In this document: in pieces, positions 18,503 to 27,859 of the stretch
Position numbering within the stretch: position 1 is the first letter of the stretch
Layout: each line of letters begins with the position of its first letter
Source: Bacteroidota bacterium
GTDB lineage: Bacteria; Bacteroidota; Ignavibacteria; Kryptoniales; JAKASW01
Direction of reading: 5' to 3'
DNA length: 64,000 nt
Assembly (NCBI GenBank): GCA_023381615.1
Contig: JAMCQL010000065.1
Coordinates: 1-64,000, forward strand
Position numbers and translations under genes: made by a program
Notes under the pieces: generated by a model
The model's input: the letters and a program-made list of their open reading frames with translations, nothing else
Database searches by the model: none
What the model was told of the DNA's origin: nothing

Positions 18503-19965
18503 AAATGATAATTCGGAGCTTCTTTAACTATATCGACATCATGCGGATGGCTTTCATTCAAACCGGCTGAGGTTATCCTCATGAACTTCGCATTCTTTTT
18601 TAATTCGCCAATATTTTTGCAGCCAAGATAACCCATCGCAGCTCTGAGTCCGCCAACCATTTGGTAAACCGTGTCGCTGAGAGGTCCGCGATATGGTACG
18701 CGTCCTTCAATTCCTTCCGGCACAAGTTTCTTTATATCGTCTTCGACGTCCTGAAAATATCTGTCGCTGCTTCCAGCTTTCATCGCTTCGAGCGAACCCA
18801 TCCCGCGATAAGTCTTGTAAGCTCTCCCTTCATAAAGAACTTTTTCACCGGGACTTTCTTCGACACCTGCGAACAAGTTTCCGATCATAACACTGTCTGC
18901 GCCTGCGGCGAGCGCTTTTGCAATGTCGCCTGTTTGCTTTATCCCTCCGTCGGCTATTACCGGAATTTTGTACTTCGCTGCCGCCGAAGCACATTCCATT
19001 ACGGCAGTAATTTGTGGTATTCCTATTCCGGCAATAATTCGAGTCGTACAAATACTGCCGGGACCAATTCCCACTTTAACTGCGTCGACGCCCGCTTTTA
19101 TTAATTCGAGAGTTCCTTCCTTCGTTCCGACGTTGCCGGCGATCAATTGAAGGTGAGGATGCTTTCTCTTGAGAATCTTAACCATCTCAATTACACCGTG
19201 CGAATGTCCATGCGCAGTGTCAACTATAACCACATCAACACCGGCTTTTACAAGCGCATCGACGCGATCTACAGTTTCGGCCTTCACTCCGACCGCCGCG
19301 CCCACACGCAATCTTCCGCGTTCATCTTTGCACGCGTAAGGATAACGCTTCTTCTTTTGAATATCTTTAAAGGTTATCAGCCCTCGCAGCTTGCCGGCGG
19401 AATCAACGACCGGGAGCTTTTCAATTTTGTACTTTTGCAAAATCTTTTCCGCATCTTCTAATGTTGTTCCAAGTTTTGCGGTTACTAAGTTTTCTTTTGT
19501 CATGAAATCGGTAACCTTGCGGTCATGATCATCGACAAATCGCAGATCCCTGTTGGTGAGTATCCCGACGAGAGTCTCTCCGCTCACTATTGGAATACCG
19601 GAGATATGATATTTATTCATCAGAGAAATGGCTTCGCGAACGGTGTGGTCTGGCCCCAATGTTATAGGATCGGAAATCATCCCGCTCTCCGAACGTTTGA
19701 CACGGTCGACTTCCTCAGCATGTTTCTCAATCGAGAAGTTTTTGTGAATAATTCCGATTCCGCCTTCACGCGCAAGCGCGATAGCAAGTTCGCTTTCTGT
19801 AACCGTGTCCATAGCTGCGCTGACGAGCGGTATATTGAGTTTAATGCCTCTTGTAAATTTTGTGCGAACATCTGTTTCGCGAGGCAGCACAGTTGAGTAA
19901 TTGGGTACCAGCAAAATGTCATCAAATGTCAACGCATCGCCAATTATTTTATCACTCTGTCTCAT
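18499..19965 (-). CDS. guaB: IMP dehydrogenase
   Basis: IMP dehydrogenase converts IMP to XMP with NAD, the committed step to GMP. The protein has 488 residues, a standard length. An (alpha/beta)8 barrel is interrupted by a pair of CBS domains at about residues 95-205. The catalytic cysteine is C306 in [31 protein letters not shown] and the flap segment [10 protein letters not shown] are present. It is the upstream gene of the guaB-M24-GT-purD-epimerase-meaB run, with overlapping stops and starts, and lies 14 bases downstream of an acyl-CoA dehydrogenase gene. Confidence 0.97.
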   Translation of the reverse strand: MRQSDKIIGDALTFDDILLVPNYSTVLPRETDVRTKFTRGIKLNIPLVSAAMDTVTESELAIALAREGGIGIIHKNFSIEKHAEEVDRVKRSESGMISDPITLGPDHTVREAISLMNKYHISGIPIVSGETLVGILTNRDLRFVDDHDRKVTDFMTKENLVTAKLGTTLEDAEKILQKYKIEKLPVVDSAGKLRGLITFKDIQKKKRYPYACKDERGRLRVGAAVGVKAETVDRVDALVKAGVDVVIVDTAHGHSHGVIEMVKILKRKHPHLQLIAGNVGTKEGTLELIKAGVDAVKVGIGPGSICTTRIIAGIGIPQITAVMECASAAAKYKIPVIADGGIKQTGDIAKALAAGADSVMIGNLFAGVEESPGEKVLYEGRAYKTYRGMGSLEAMKAGSSDRYFQDVEDDIKKLVPEGIEGRVPYRGPLSDTVYQMVGGLRAAMGYLGCKNIGELKKNAKFMRITSAGLNESHPHDVDIVKEAPNYHL

Positions 19966-19979
19966 TTACATTATCTCCG

Positions 19980-21149
19980 TCAATTGAAGGCTTGAAAACC
20001 GGTAATGTCACTGCCGATTATCAAAGTATGAATGTCGTGAGTGCCTTCGTATGTGTAGACGCTTTCCAAATTTGCCATATGACGCATGATCGGATATTCG
20101 TCGAGAATTCCATTTGCGCCAAGGATTGTGCGGGCAAGTCGCGCGATCTCAAGCGCAAAGTGGACGTTGTTCCGTTTCGCCAATGAAACCTGAGTGAACT
20201 TTTGCTTATTCTGATCTTTCAGTCTTCCCAACTGAAGATTGAGAAGCTGGCCCTTTGTTATCTCGTTCAACATGAAAACCAATTTCTCTTGCGTAATCTG
20301 GAACGCGGCTATCGGTTTGTCAAATTGGATTCTTGATTTGGCATAATTCAGCGCGGCATTGTAGCAAGCCATCGCCGAACCTATGGCTCCCCAGGCAATT
20401 CCGTACCGCGCTTGATCAAGACACATCAGCGGAGATTTCAATCCTCCGGATTTCGGCAAAATATTTTCTTCTGGAGTTTCGCAATCTTGAAAAACAAGTT
20501 CGCTCGTAACTGAAGCGCGTAAAGAATGTTTCCCTTTCATCTCAGGCGCTGTGAAACCCGGAGTTCCCTTCTCGACAAGGAAGCCTTTAATTTCTCCATC
20601 TAACTTTGCCCACACGACCGCAACGTCTGCAATTGTCCCGTTCGTAATCCACATCTTCGCGCCATTCAGAACGTACTTGTTTCCTTTCTTCTCAGCCCGT
20701 GTAATCATTCCGCCGGGGTTGGAACCGTAATCAGGCTCGGTCAAACCGAAACAGCCGATCGCCTCGCCTTTCGCAAGGCGCGGAAGCCAGTAATCTTTCT
20801 GCTTATCCGAACCAAATGTGTAAATCGGGTACATAACAAGACCGCTCTGAACCGATGCAAAACTTCTGATGCTCGAATCTCCGCGCTCAAGTTCCTGCAT
20901 AATGAGTCCATAGGCGACATTGTTCAGTTCTGCACAACCGTATTTAGCAGGAAGCGTCGGCCCAAGAAATCCGAGTTCACCCATTTTCTTTACGAGATGG
21001 CTCGGAAAGGTTCCTTCGCGATAATGTTTTTCAATAATTGGGATAACTTCATCTGATACGAAGTCGCGGACGGTGTCTCTGACAAGTCTTTCTTCCGCGG
21101 AAAGCAAACTTTCTGTGTTAAAATAGTCAACGCCGCTAAACTGTACCAT
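19980..21149 (-). CDS. glutaryl-CoA dehydrogenase-like acyl-CoA dehydrogenase
   Basis: An FAD-dependent acyl-CoA dehydrogenase of 389 residues, of the branch that includes glutaryl-CoA dehydrogenase. The C-terminal YTYEGTHDIHTLIIGSDITG is the GCDH-type motif, with E368 as the catalytic base. CFGLTEPDYGSNPGGM and AIGSAMACYNAALNYAKSRI also match. GCDH oxidises and decarboxylates glutaryl-CoA to crotonyl-CoA in lysine and tryptophan breakdown. It is about 35% different in its motifs from the paralogue at 11.6 kb. The gene starts the - strand run that continues into guaB. Confidence 0.88.
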   Translation of the reverse strand: MVQFSGVDYFNTESLLSAEERLVRDTVRDFVSDEVIPIIEKHYREGTFPSHLVKKMGELGFLGPTLPAKYGCAELNNVAYGLIMQELERGDSSIRSFASVQSGLVMYPIYTFGSDKQKDYWLPRLAKGEAIGCFGLTEPDYGSNPGGMITRAEKKGNKYVLNGAKMWITNGTIADVAVVWAKLDGEIKGFLVEKGTPGFTAPEMKGKHSLRASVTSELVFQDCETPEENILPKSGGLKSPLMCLDQARYGIAWGAIGSAMACYNAALNYAKSRIQFDKPIAAFQITQEKLVFMLNEITKGQLLNLQLGRLKDQNKQKFTQVSLAKRNNVHFALEIARLARTILGANGILDEYPIMRHMANLESVYTYEGTHDIHTLIIGSDITGFQAFN

Positions 21150-21193
21150 TGCAACCTCAGGATTTGGGTAGGAACATTTGTTTAACTATTTAA

Positions 21194-21215
21194 AAGTCCG
21201 CCTTTGAGCGGACTT
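21194..21215 (-). terminator. hairpin with T-run on the minus strand
   Basis: A perfect 8-bp stem, AAGTCCGC/GCGGACTT, with a 6-base loop; read on the minus strand it is followed by TTTTAAAT. No intact gene ends just before it on that strand. It lies 45 bases upstream of the acyl-CoA dehydrogenase start and could end a transcript from the decayed gene at 21.5 kb. Its TCCGCC stem also resembles the hairpin at the thpR/recA junction, so a dispersed repeat is the alternative. Confidence 0.5.
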
Positions 21216-21307
21216 ACCTAACTGAAATATTAGCCAAGAAGTGTCTGAAAATCAAGGAAACGCAAACCGCTGAACGTAATGCCTTACTGACGGGGTTAGA
21301 ATTATTG

Positions 21308-21483
21308 CCACGAGCTTTCCTGTCCGCCATCTTCCTGGCGGAAGCTCGTGGAACAGTGGGACGCCCCCTGCTGAGCCGGAGGCTCATGCGCCTCTGGCGC
21401 AGGGTTTTTACCCTGAAACGCATTGGGTTCGGGGCTAAAGCCCAATTGTTTCTTGTGCGCTGCCACGACCTAAAGGTCGTGGC
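21308..21483. repeat. cluster of consecutive perfect hairpins (REP-like)
   Basis: Within 176 bases there are six hairpins in a row, each with a different stem. Positions: CCACGAGCTT/AAGCTCGTGG (21308-21317 and 21342-21351) enclosing TCCGCCA/TGGCGGA; TGAGCC/GGCTCA (21372-21386); TGCGCC/GGCGCA (21387-21401); CAGGGT/ACCCTG (21400-21415); ATTGGG/CCCAAT with an inner GGCT/AGCC (21422-21446); and GCCACGACCT/AGGTCGTGGC (21462-21483). It lies in the 600-base spacer between divergent genes. This is the architecture of composite REP/BIME elements. No REP-associated transposase is in the window. Confidence 0.75.
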
Positions 21484-21490
21484 TATTGAT

Positions 21491-21700
21491 TCAACCGCTT
21501 GAGTAAGCCATTACCTGCTGAACTACTATCAAACGAGGATGAGTCGCATTCGCTGGAAATTTCCGCAGGAAATCTTCAAAAGTCTGTCTGACCTGCCACC
21601 GGTTATCGTATAAGCGAGCACGTCTGAATAATTGCAAGTTTGAAATTGACTCTCTATTTCTTTAGCTTTCTGAACAAACTTTATCTCGTATGAGGAGTTT
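21491..21700 (-). pseudogene. possible gene remnant in the hairpin-rich spacer
   Basis: A minus-strand frame open from 21661 down to a TGA at 21491-21493 gives 56 residues with protein-like composition, including LQLFRRARLYDNRWQVRQ and FLRKFPANATHPRLIVVQQ. Just upstream a different frame reads SYEIKFVQKAKEIESQF, and a TAA at 21662-21664 separates them. This fits a decayed gene with a frameshift. The family is not recognised. The rest of the spacer up to 21747 holds the SDR gene's leader, in which I see no clear promoter. Confidence 0.3.
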
Positions 21701-21747
21701 GAATTATTTCACAACTTTGACCGTATCACAAAATAGCAGAAACTCTT

Positions 21748-22518
21748 ATGGAAAATTTTGAAGGAACAACAGCAATTGTAACCGGTGCTTCAAGCGGCAT
21801 CGGCAGAGCAACTGCTAAGGAATTTGTGAAGTCGGGAGCCAGCGTCGTTGCGTTCGCACGGAACCTGTCTCATCTCCAGTCATTGCGCGATGAATGCGCG
21901 ACCGAAAAAGGAAAGTTTCTCCTTCTACAGGGAGACGCGACAAAAGAAGCTGATCGCAAGAAGTGCGTGGACACTGCCGTCAACGAATTCGGTGGCATCG
22001 ATGTGCTTGTTCAGGCGGCCGGGATAATCGGCAGCGGCACAATTGAGAACACCACGGAATCGCAGTGGAACGAGATGATGGATGTAAACCTCACATCGGT
22101 CTACAGAATGATGCAGCTCGCATTGCCGTCTATCATCAACAGAAAAGGAAACATTGTAAACGTTTCGAGTGTTACGGGAACGAGAGCATTTCCAAACGTT
22201 CTTGCTTACTGCGTCAGCAAAGCCGGCGTCGATCAGCTTACAAGATGTTCTGCGCTCGAGCTCGCGCCCAAAGGAGTGCGTGTAAATGCGGTGAACCCCG
22301 GAGTTGTTGTAACAAACTTGCACCGCAACAGCGGTATGAATGAAGAGAGCTATTCCAGGTTTCTTGAACATTCAAAGACAACTCATCCGCTCGGGAGAGT
22401 CGGGACGCCGGAGGAAATTGCAGACCTAATTATTTTTCTCGCTTCTGAAAAAGCAGCTTGGATTACCGGAGTAACTTACAGCATTGACGGCGGACGCTCG
22501 CAAACTTGTTTCAGATGA
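21748..22518 (+). CDS. short-chain dehydrogenase/reductase
   Basis: A classical SDR of 256 residues using NAD(P)H. The cofactor loop is TGASSGIGRA; the structural motif is VLVQAAGIIG in place of NNAG; the catalytic Ser is in VNVSSVTGTRAF; the catalytic pair is YCVSKAG (Tyr-x-x-x-Lys); the segment after is NAVNPGVVVT. The C-terminal WITGVTYSIDGG is typical. Phrasing resembles 3-oxoacyl-ACP reductases and glucose dehydrogenases, but the substrate is not assignable. A CBS-domain gene follows after 21 bases. Confidence 0.92.
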   Translation: MENFEGTTAIVTGASSGIGRATAKEFVKSGASVVAFARNLSHLQSLRDECATEKGKFLLLQGDATKEADRKKCVDTAVNEFGGIDVLVQAAGIIGSGTIENTTESQWNEMMDVNLTSVYRMMQLALPSIINRKGNIVNVSSVTGTRAFPNVLAYCVSKAGVDQLTRCSALELAPKGVRVNAVNPGVVVTNLHRNSGMNEESYSRFLEHSKTTHPLGRVGTPEEIADLIIFLASEKAAWITGVTYSIDGGRSQTCFR

Positions 22519-22539
22519 AACTAAAATGAGAGGTACAAT

Positions 22540-23103
22540 ATGCCAGACGAAGAATTAGAAGATGAACTTAAAGAGATGTACGAAGAGCCGAAGCGCCGCG
22601 AAAAGGCGCTCTCGAACGACGTACTGAGACTTTCCCTGAAAGCATTAAAATTGCAGAACGCGATCTCGGTTTCTCCTGCCGCTACAGTTCAAGAGGCTGT
22701 GGAGCAAATGCAGAAAAGCAAAATTGGATGCTTGCTTTTGGTGGAATCTCCGACGGGCGCGGATGAGCCTTCGGCTCAAAAAAAGCTTGAAGGCATTTTC
22801 ACGGAAAGAGACTTCCTTCTTAAAGTTGCTGGTTTATTCAAAGATTTGTCGAGCGTGCCGGTTTCGAAATTCTCGACGCCGGATCCGGAAACTCTGCGAA
22901 TGGACGACCCCATAGGATTTGCACTGCATCTCATGCACGTTGGCGGTTACAGACATGTACCGGTCGTGAACGAAAAGAATGAACCGGTGGCTGTTCTCTC
23001 GATCAAGGATGTGGTTTCGTTTCTGTCGGAATATTTCCCCGAGGATGTGCTTAACCAACCGCCGAAACCTCTGAGAAGTACGAGTGAACGGGAAGGCGCG
23101 TAG
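22540..23103 (+). CDS. CBS-domain pair protein
   Basis: A protein of 187 residues with a charged N-terminus (about 45 residues) and two CBS modules at about 50-110 and 115-170. Phrases are VSPAATVQEAVEQMQKSKIG, GIFTERDFLLKV and the second module YRHVPVVNEKNEPVAVLSIKDVV. CBS pairs bind adenine nucleotides or SAM and regulate attached or partner proteins. No catalytic domain is attached. It follows the SDR gene closely and has a GGT-containing leader, and it ends in front of a large inverted repeat. Confidence 0.88.
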   Translation: MPDEELEDELKEMYEEPKRREKALSNDVLRLSLKALKLQNAISVSPAATVQEAVEQMQKSKIGCLLLVESPTGADEPSAQKKLEGIFTERDFLLKVAGLFKDLSSVPVSKFSTPDPETLRMDDPIGFALHLMHVGGYRHVPVVNEKNEPVAVLSIKDVVSFLSEYFPEDVLNQPPKPLRSTSEREGA

Positions 23104-23136
23104 GCGAAAACAAATAGCACACTGACTATGCTGGAA

Positions 23137-23200
23137 GGTGACCGTCACTTATGTCAATATTGCAATACACTGACAATATGACATAGAAGTGACGGTCATC
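23137..23200. repeat. large imperfect inverted repeat between convergent genes
   Basis: Arms at 23137-23162 and 23174-23200 pair over about 25 bases, with core TGACCGTCACTT/AAGTGACGGTCA and two small bulges, around an 11-base loop. It lies in the 132-base gap between the convergent CBS gene and the ABC permease gene, where a bidirectional terminator would be expected, but there is no strong T-run. A REP or MITE-type element is the alternative. Confidence 0.7.
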
Positions 23201-23235
23201 TACGGCATTTTCGTGTTATCGGCGGTTCATTTAAG

Positions 23236-24372
23236 CTAACGCAGCGAGCGTCTGAAGGTGTAGATACTGAGCGAGAGAACCACCGTCCCAATTGCCAGCA
23301 AGGCAAGCGTCTGTGGAATGAGATTGCTGAAGCTGTCGCCTTTCAGGAATATGCCGCGAACGATTTCCAAGGCATACCTGATTGGTATCAGGTAAGTAAT
23401 GTACTGAAATCCTTTCGGCATATTTTGGATGGGGAAAACAAAGCCTGACAAGATCATCATGGGAAATATGATTATGAACTGAGCAGTCATCGTTGCCTGC
23501 TGCTGCGTCTTCGAAACTGAAGACACAAATATACCGAGTCCGAGTCCGACGATTATAAACAAAAGACTCAGAATCAGCAATGCCGGGAGGCTTCCTCTCA
23601 GCGGCACTTGGAAAAAGTACACAGCCACTACGAGCACTAAGAACATTTCAATGAATCCGATAATTGTAAACGGAATCATCTTACCCAATATGAATTCAGA
23701 ATCGCGCAAGGGTGTAACCACTATCTGCTCTATTGTGCCGGCTTCCTTTTCTTTCACTATCGCCAATGAAGTCAACATTGTTGTAATTATCATTAACACC
23801 ATCACGAGAACCGCCGGTACCATGAAATTTACACTCTTCAAGTCCTGATTGAACCATGCCCTGGATTGCGCAATGACCTGAGGCAAATCGTTAGAACTTT
23901 TGATCAACCCGTACTTCTCCGCGCGCTGCACAACGATATTACGCGCATAACTTAACGCAATGACGCTCGCGTAACTCAATCCTATTCCGCCCGTATTCGA
24001 ATCAGAACCATCGGCTATCACTGCCAGCTGCGGATTTCTTCCGGCCAGCAAGTCTCGGCCGAAATGGACAGGAATAATTACGGCAATACCAGCTTTGCCG
24101 CTCCTGAAATAATAATCGATGTCATTAATGTCATCCAGATAATCGACGAGCTTGAAATAGCCGGAACTAACGTAATGCTCTGTCAGCTCTCTGCTTTGCT
24201 TGGTATTATCCAGGTCGCAAACGACCATCGGGATATTCTTTATGTCTAATGTGGCAGCATACCCGAGAAGAAGTAATTGAAGGATCGGTGCAACGAAGAG
24301 CATTCCGACCATTCTTTTATCCCTGCGCAACTGCAGGAATTCTTTTTTCACAACGTGCAAAACCCTCTTCAT
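23236..24372 (-). CDS. ABC-2 type exporter permease (second)
   Basis: An integral membrane subunit of 378 residues of the ABC-2 family (YbhS/YbhR-like). It has one N-terminal helix (MVGMLFVAPILQLLLLGYAATL), a periplasmic domain of about 150 residues, and five helices in the C-terminal half. The amphipathic KEKEAGTIEQIVVTPLRDSEFILGK coupling segment and ILSGFVFPIQNMPKGFQYITYLIPIRY are characteristic. It is the last gene of the efflux operon, one base after the first permease, and probably pairs with it as a heterodimer. Confidence 0.92.
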   Translation of the reverse strand: MKRVLHVVKKEFLQLRRDKRMVGMLFVAPILQLLLLGYAATLDIKNIPMVVCDLDNTKQSRELTEHYVSSGYFKLVDYLDDINDIDYYFRSGKAGIAVIIPVHFGRDLLAGRNPQLAVIADGSDSNTGGIGLSYASVIALSYARNIVVQRAEKYGLIKSSNDLPQVIAQSRAWFNQDLKSVNFMVPAVLVMVLMIITTMLTSLAIVKEKEAGTIEQIVVTPLRDSEFILGKMIPFTIIGFIEMFLVLVVAVYFFQVPLRGSLPALLILSLLFIIVGLGLGIFVSSVSKTQQQATMTAQFIIIFPMMILSGFVFPIQNMPKGFQYITYLIPIRYALEIVRGIFLKGDSFSNLIPQTLALLAIGTVVLSLSIYTFRRSLR

Positions 24373-24373
24373 A

Positions 24374-25504
24374 TCAAATACCTTTCCTACTCAATCTCCA
24401 TGATGCAAGAGCGGGAATAGCAATGGCAAAAAACAGTAATGGCAAAATCTGATCGTAAATATCCGTGAAACCCGCACCTTTCAACAGGATCCCCCTTAAT
24501 GCCGCAATGAAAAACCTACCGGGGAAAAAATAAGTTAGGCCTTGCAGCCAAATCGGCATACTGCTTATGGGATAAATGAACCCGGACAAAATCATATTCG
24601 GCAGGTTTGATAATGTACTTGCAAAGAGATAGCCCTGCTGCTGTGTACTCACGAGCGTAGAAATTAGTATCCCTATCCCCAGGCCCGCTATTAAGAAGAG
24701 AATGATGGTAAATGCGAGCAATAGGATATTCCCCCGGACCGGCACGTTGAACAAAACAACGCTGGTCACCAAAACCATAACGGTAGCACCCAAAGACAAT
24801 ATGAAATAAAGTAGTGCCTTCCCAATGATAACCTGGAAGGGGTTTACTGGAGCAAGCATTATATGTTCGATCGTACCGCGTTCTTTCTCGCGCACAATTG
24901 AAATCGTAGGAACAATCGTGGTGAGTATCATCAAAATGAAGGCTACTAAACCCGGAACAAGATACATCATGCTTTTCAATCCAGGGTTGTAATAGACCCT
25001 CGGTCTGAAGTCAATCGCACCTCCTAAAATTGGAAAACCTTTTTGGTTCATGTATTTGACTGTCAAGTCGGCGGAATAATTCTGGAGAATCCCGTCAACA
25101 TATCCCATGATGATGGTTGCAGTATTGGAATTGGAGCCGTCGAGAAGCACCTGAACGTTCTCGCTCTTGTCGAGCAGTATCTTCTTTACATAATTACGCG
25201 GAATAACCAGGACCGCGGCTCCCTTCCCGTCTTGGATGAATTTGTTAATCGCGGATTCCTTCGGAACCACTCCGGCAAAGTCGAAGTATTCGGTGCTGAA
25301 AAACTTTTGTGTCAGCTCCCTGCTTTGCTTCGTGTTCGATTCATCGAGAACTCCCAGCTTCACGTGCTTGACATCGAAATTCAATGCATACCCGTAAAGC
25401 AGAAGCATCATTGTCGGAACGAGGATAATAGCGGTCAACGACAGCTTGTCCCGCTTTAGCTGGCGGTACTCCTTCTGGTAGATCGTAAGAATATTCTCAA
25501 ACAT
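24374..25504 (-). CDS. ABC-2 type exporter permease (first)
   Basis: A permease of 376 residues with the same plan as its downstream neighbour. It has an N-terminal helix (LTAIILVPTMMLLLYGYALN), a periplasmic domain and five C-terminal helices, with the coupling segment REKERGTIEHIMLAPVNPFQ and MILSGFIYPISSMPIWLQ. It resembles YbhS/YbhR of the E. coli YbhGFSR exporter. The start ATG overlaps the ATPase stop by eight bases. Together with the next gene it would form the membrane channel. Substrates of such exporters include drugs and cationic dyes; this one is unknown. Confidence 0.92.
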   Translation of the reverse strand: MFENILTIYQKEYRQLKRDKLSLTAIILVPTMMLLLYGYALNFDVKHVKLGVLDESNTKQSRELTQKFFSTEYFDFAGVVPKESAINKFIQDGKGAAVLVIPRNYVKKILLDKSENVQVLLDGSNSNTATIIMGYVDGILQNYSADLTVKYMNQKGFPILGGAIDFRPRVYYNPGLKSMMYLVPGLVAFILMILTTIVPTISIVREKERGTIEHIMLAPVNPFQVIIGKALLYFILSLGATVMVLVTSVVLFNVPVRGNILLLAFTIILFLIAGLGIGILISTLVSTQQQGYLFASTLSNLPNMILSGFIYPISSMPIWLQGLTYFFPGRFFIAALRGILLKGAGFTDIYDQILPLLFFAIAIPALASWRLSRKGI

Positions 25505-26417
25505 TTCTGGTTACATTTATGAAAATGTCCTCAAGTGTCGGTGCAGCCTTAGTAATTGTGTATTTAGCAATTCCGTTCTTGTTCAATACCTGTTCGATGA
25601 CAGAAGCAGGATCACCCGTCTCAGCGTAGACGTGAACATTGCCTCCGAAAATAGCCGCATCGGAAATCCACGGTTCAGATTCCAGCAAATTGAAGACTTC
25701 TACAGGCTTTGAGGTCTCTATCTCGAACAGCGGAAGGTCGGCAAACTGTTTTCGGATTCCTTCAGGCGAGCCGCTCACTACTATTCTCCCCAAATGCATC
25801 ATGATAATACTTTCGCAGAACTCGGCCTCCTCGAGGTGATGTGTCGTGACGACAATTGTTGCACCTTCTTGAGAAAGCCGGCCGATAAGATTCCAAAACT
25901 TGTCGCGGACCACAGGATCAACACCGCTGGTCGGTTCGTCCAGGAACACTATCTTTGGGTGGTGCAATACAGCACAGCCAAGTGCAAGTCGCTGGCGCCA
26001 ACCGAGCGGCAGATCGCGCGTCAAAAGATTCTCTCTACCCTTTAAATCTGCGACTTCCACTACCCATTCAAACCTCTGTCTCAACTCGCTGTTGCCGAGT
26101 CCGTAGACACCGCCGTAGAACTCTATGTTTTCTTTCACCGTCAGGTCGCCGTACAAGGAAAACCTCTGAGACATATAACCAATATTCTGACGTACTTGCT
26201 CAGGATGATTCGCGACATCGAATCCCGCTACCAAGGCTTCACCGGAGGTTGGCTTCGTTAATCCGCACAGCATTTTGATGGTCGTTGACTTGCCTGCTCC
26301 GTTGGCGCCTATGAATCCGATCACTCTTCCTTCTTCAATCTCGAATGAGATTGAGTCCACGGCAGTGAAACTTCCAAACTTCTTCGTAAGGTTTACGGCT
26401 TTGATTGCGAGTGCCAT
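25497..26417 (-). CDS. ABC exporter ATPase (second of the operon)
   Basis: An ABC ATPase of 306 residues with Walker A GANGAGKSTT, signature LPLGWRQRLALGCAVLH (in place of LSGGxxQR), Walker B IVFLDEPTSGVDP and the switch-region VTTHHLEEAEFCE. A C-terminal extension of about 80 residues (PLFEIETSKPVEVFNLL and onward) is typical of drug and polysaccharide exporters. The divergent LPLGWRQR signature is the form seen in the second half of the fused E. coli YbhF ATPase. Here the two halves are separate genes; the partner lies at 27860-28768. Confidence 0.93.
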   Translation of the reverse strand: MALAIKAVNLTKKFGSFTAVDSISFEIEEGRVIGFIGANGAGKSTTIKMLCGLTKPTSGEALVAGFDVANHPEQVRQNIGYMSQRFSLYGDLTVKENIEFYGGVYGLGNSELRQRFEWVVEVADLKGRENLLTRDLPLGWRQRLALGCAVLHHPKIVFLDEPTSGVDPVVRDKFWNLIGRLSQEGATIVVTTHHLEEAEFCESIIMMHLGRIVVSGSPEGIRKQFADLPLFEIETSKPVEVFNLLESEPWISDAAIFGGNVHVYAETGDPASVIEQVLNKNGIAKYTITKAAPTLEDIFINVTRNV

Positions 26418-26504
26418 GACTATCTCGGATCCCTTGCTATCATGTTAGTCCGTGTTAAGAGAAATCTCTTTGTGAAATTTGCAGCTCTTATCGCTAACGG
26501 CATC

Positions 26505-27845
26505 TTATAATTGCCCGGTTGCCTTTTCTAAATTCACTCGAGCAATCTCTAGTTCCGTCAACGCCTGAGAGTAATTCAGTTTAGCCTGCAGCAATGCAAC
26601 CTCTGCATCCATGAGGTCAGTGTTCGTAACAAGTCCGACTTTGAATTTCTGATCGGAAATCCTGTAGCTCTCCTCTGCATCTTTGACTGCGGTTTCGGCA
26701 ACTGCAATTTTGTCCTTCGACTGTTTGAAATTCAGATAACTCTGTGTTACATCAAGATAGACCGCATCAGCCGTTTGCTGCTCGGCGAGTTCGGCTTGCT
26801 GACGTTGTGCGCGTGCTTGGTCAACCTTCGATGCCGTCTGTCCCCAATTCCAGATGGGCAGGCTTACCACGACACTTGCATCCCACGTCTGCCTGAACGC
26901 ATCGAGGGTGGGAAGGATTCTTTGGTTAGGTCGTTGGTAATAGTAATTCCCAACAACGGAAACTTGAGGTAGATATGCTCCCCACGCAGCTGCAACGGCT
27001 GCTCCAGCAGCTTTAACCTTCAGTTCCAAAGAATGCAGCTCGCTGCGATTATCGAGCGCTTCCTGCAAGAGTTTCCCAATGTCCGGCAGAGTCGTGTCAC
27101 CGGCTTGCGGAACGGAAGTAATTGTGTATTCTGTATTGAGCGGAACGCCGAGGATGTTGTTCAACGCCACGGCTGCCAATCTCAGCCTATTCTGTGCATC
27201 GAGAAGCAGCAGCCGGCTGTTGGACACTTGTACTTTTGCACTGAGAACGTCACTCTGAGTCAGCATACCCTGGGCAAGCAGGTCCTGAGCTTGTTTGTAA
27301 TGCGCTTCTGTTCTATCCAAATTCTCCTGCATGAACTCATTTGCCTGCAGTGCATTGTAGACAGTCCAGTATGCCGTCGCGATTTGCACTTTGAGATCGG
27401 ATTTGTTCGCTTTCGTGTCGTAGGTCGCGGCCTGCACATTGTCCCGTGCAGCCTTAGAAGCATTCTCGAGCTGAAAGCCTGTGAAGATAGGCTGTTGGAC
27501 TGATAACTGGAGATCATAATTATTATAGACATTCTGAGAGATCGGGAATGACTGGCCGCCAAAAACGGGGATGCTGGGTGGAAGAGTGAGCATAAATGTC
27601 GGGACGGGAGACAGCCGTGTGTACCTTCCTTGAAAAGCCAGACTTGCCCATCTGGTTGAATTGACCTCATGATATTTTTCTTGAGCTACGACGGCATTTA
27701 ACTCGGAAATCTTCAGGTACTTCGAATTATCCAGCCCCACTTTCATTGCCTCTTGAAGAGTGAGCGGTGTCTGTGCATACACCGAGATAGCGAAAATCAT
27801 AATTCCAATAATTCCCAGTGAAACTATTCCAATAATTTTATGCAC
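26505..27845 (-). CDS. TolC-family outer membrane efflux protein
   Basis: An outer-membrane channel of about 446 residues with a signal peptide (VHKIIGIVSLGIIGIMIFAISVYAQ) and two repeats of the OEP domain: long alpha-helical stretches with the LTLQEAMKVGLDNS start, then LDLQLSVQQPIFTGF-like beta segments, and the closing LNYSQALTELEIARVNLEKATGQL. I choose GTG 27845 as the start because a strong AAGGAGG lies seven bases upstream; GTG 27863 would overlap the ATPase stop and lie in front of that site. It sits between the two ATPase genes and would complete a tripartite efflux path. Confidence 0.9.
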   Translation of the reverse strand: MHKIIGIVSLGIIGIMIFAISVYAQTPLTLQEAMKVGLDNSKYLKISELNAVVAQEKYHEVNSTRWASLAFQGRYTRLSPVPTFMLTLPPSIPVFGGQSFPISQNVYNNYDLQLSVQQPIFTGFQLENASKAARDNVQAATYDTKANKSDLKVQIATAYWTVYNALQANEFMQENLDRTEAHYKQAQDLLAQGMLTQSDVLSAKVQVSNSRLLLLDAQNRLRLAAVALNNILGVPLNTEYTITSVPQAGDTTLPDIGKLLQEALDNRSELHSLELKVKAAGAAVAAAWGAYLPQVSVVGNYYYQRPNQRILPTLDAFRQTWDASVVVSLPIWNWGQTASKVDQARAQRQQAELAEQQTADAVYLDVTQSYLNFKQSKDKIAVAETAVKDAEESYRISDQKFKVGLVTNTDLMDAEVALLQAKLNYSQALTELEIARVNLEKATGQL

Positions 27846-27859
27846 TTTACTTTCCTCCT

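Noticed and set aside
21214..21423. 69-codon minus-strand frame in the hairpin cluster
   Set aside because: Arises from GC-rich palindromes; composition is not protein-like.
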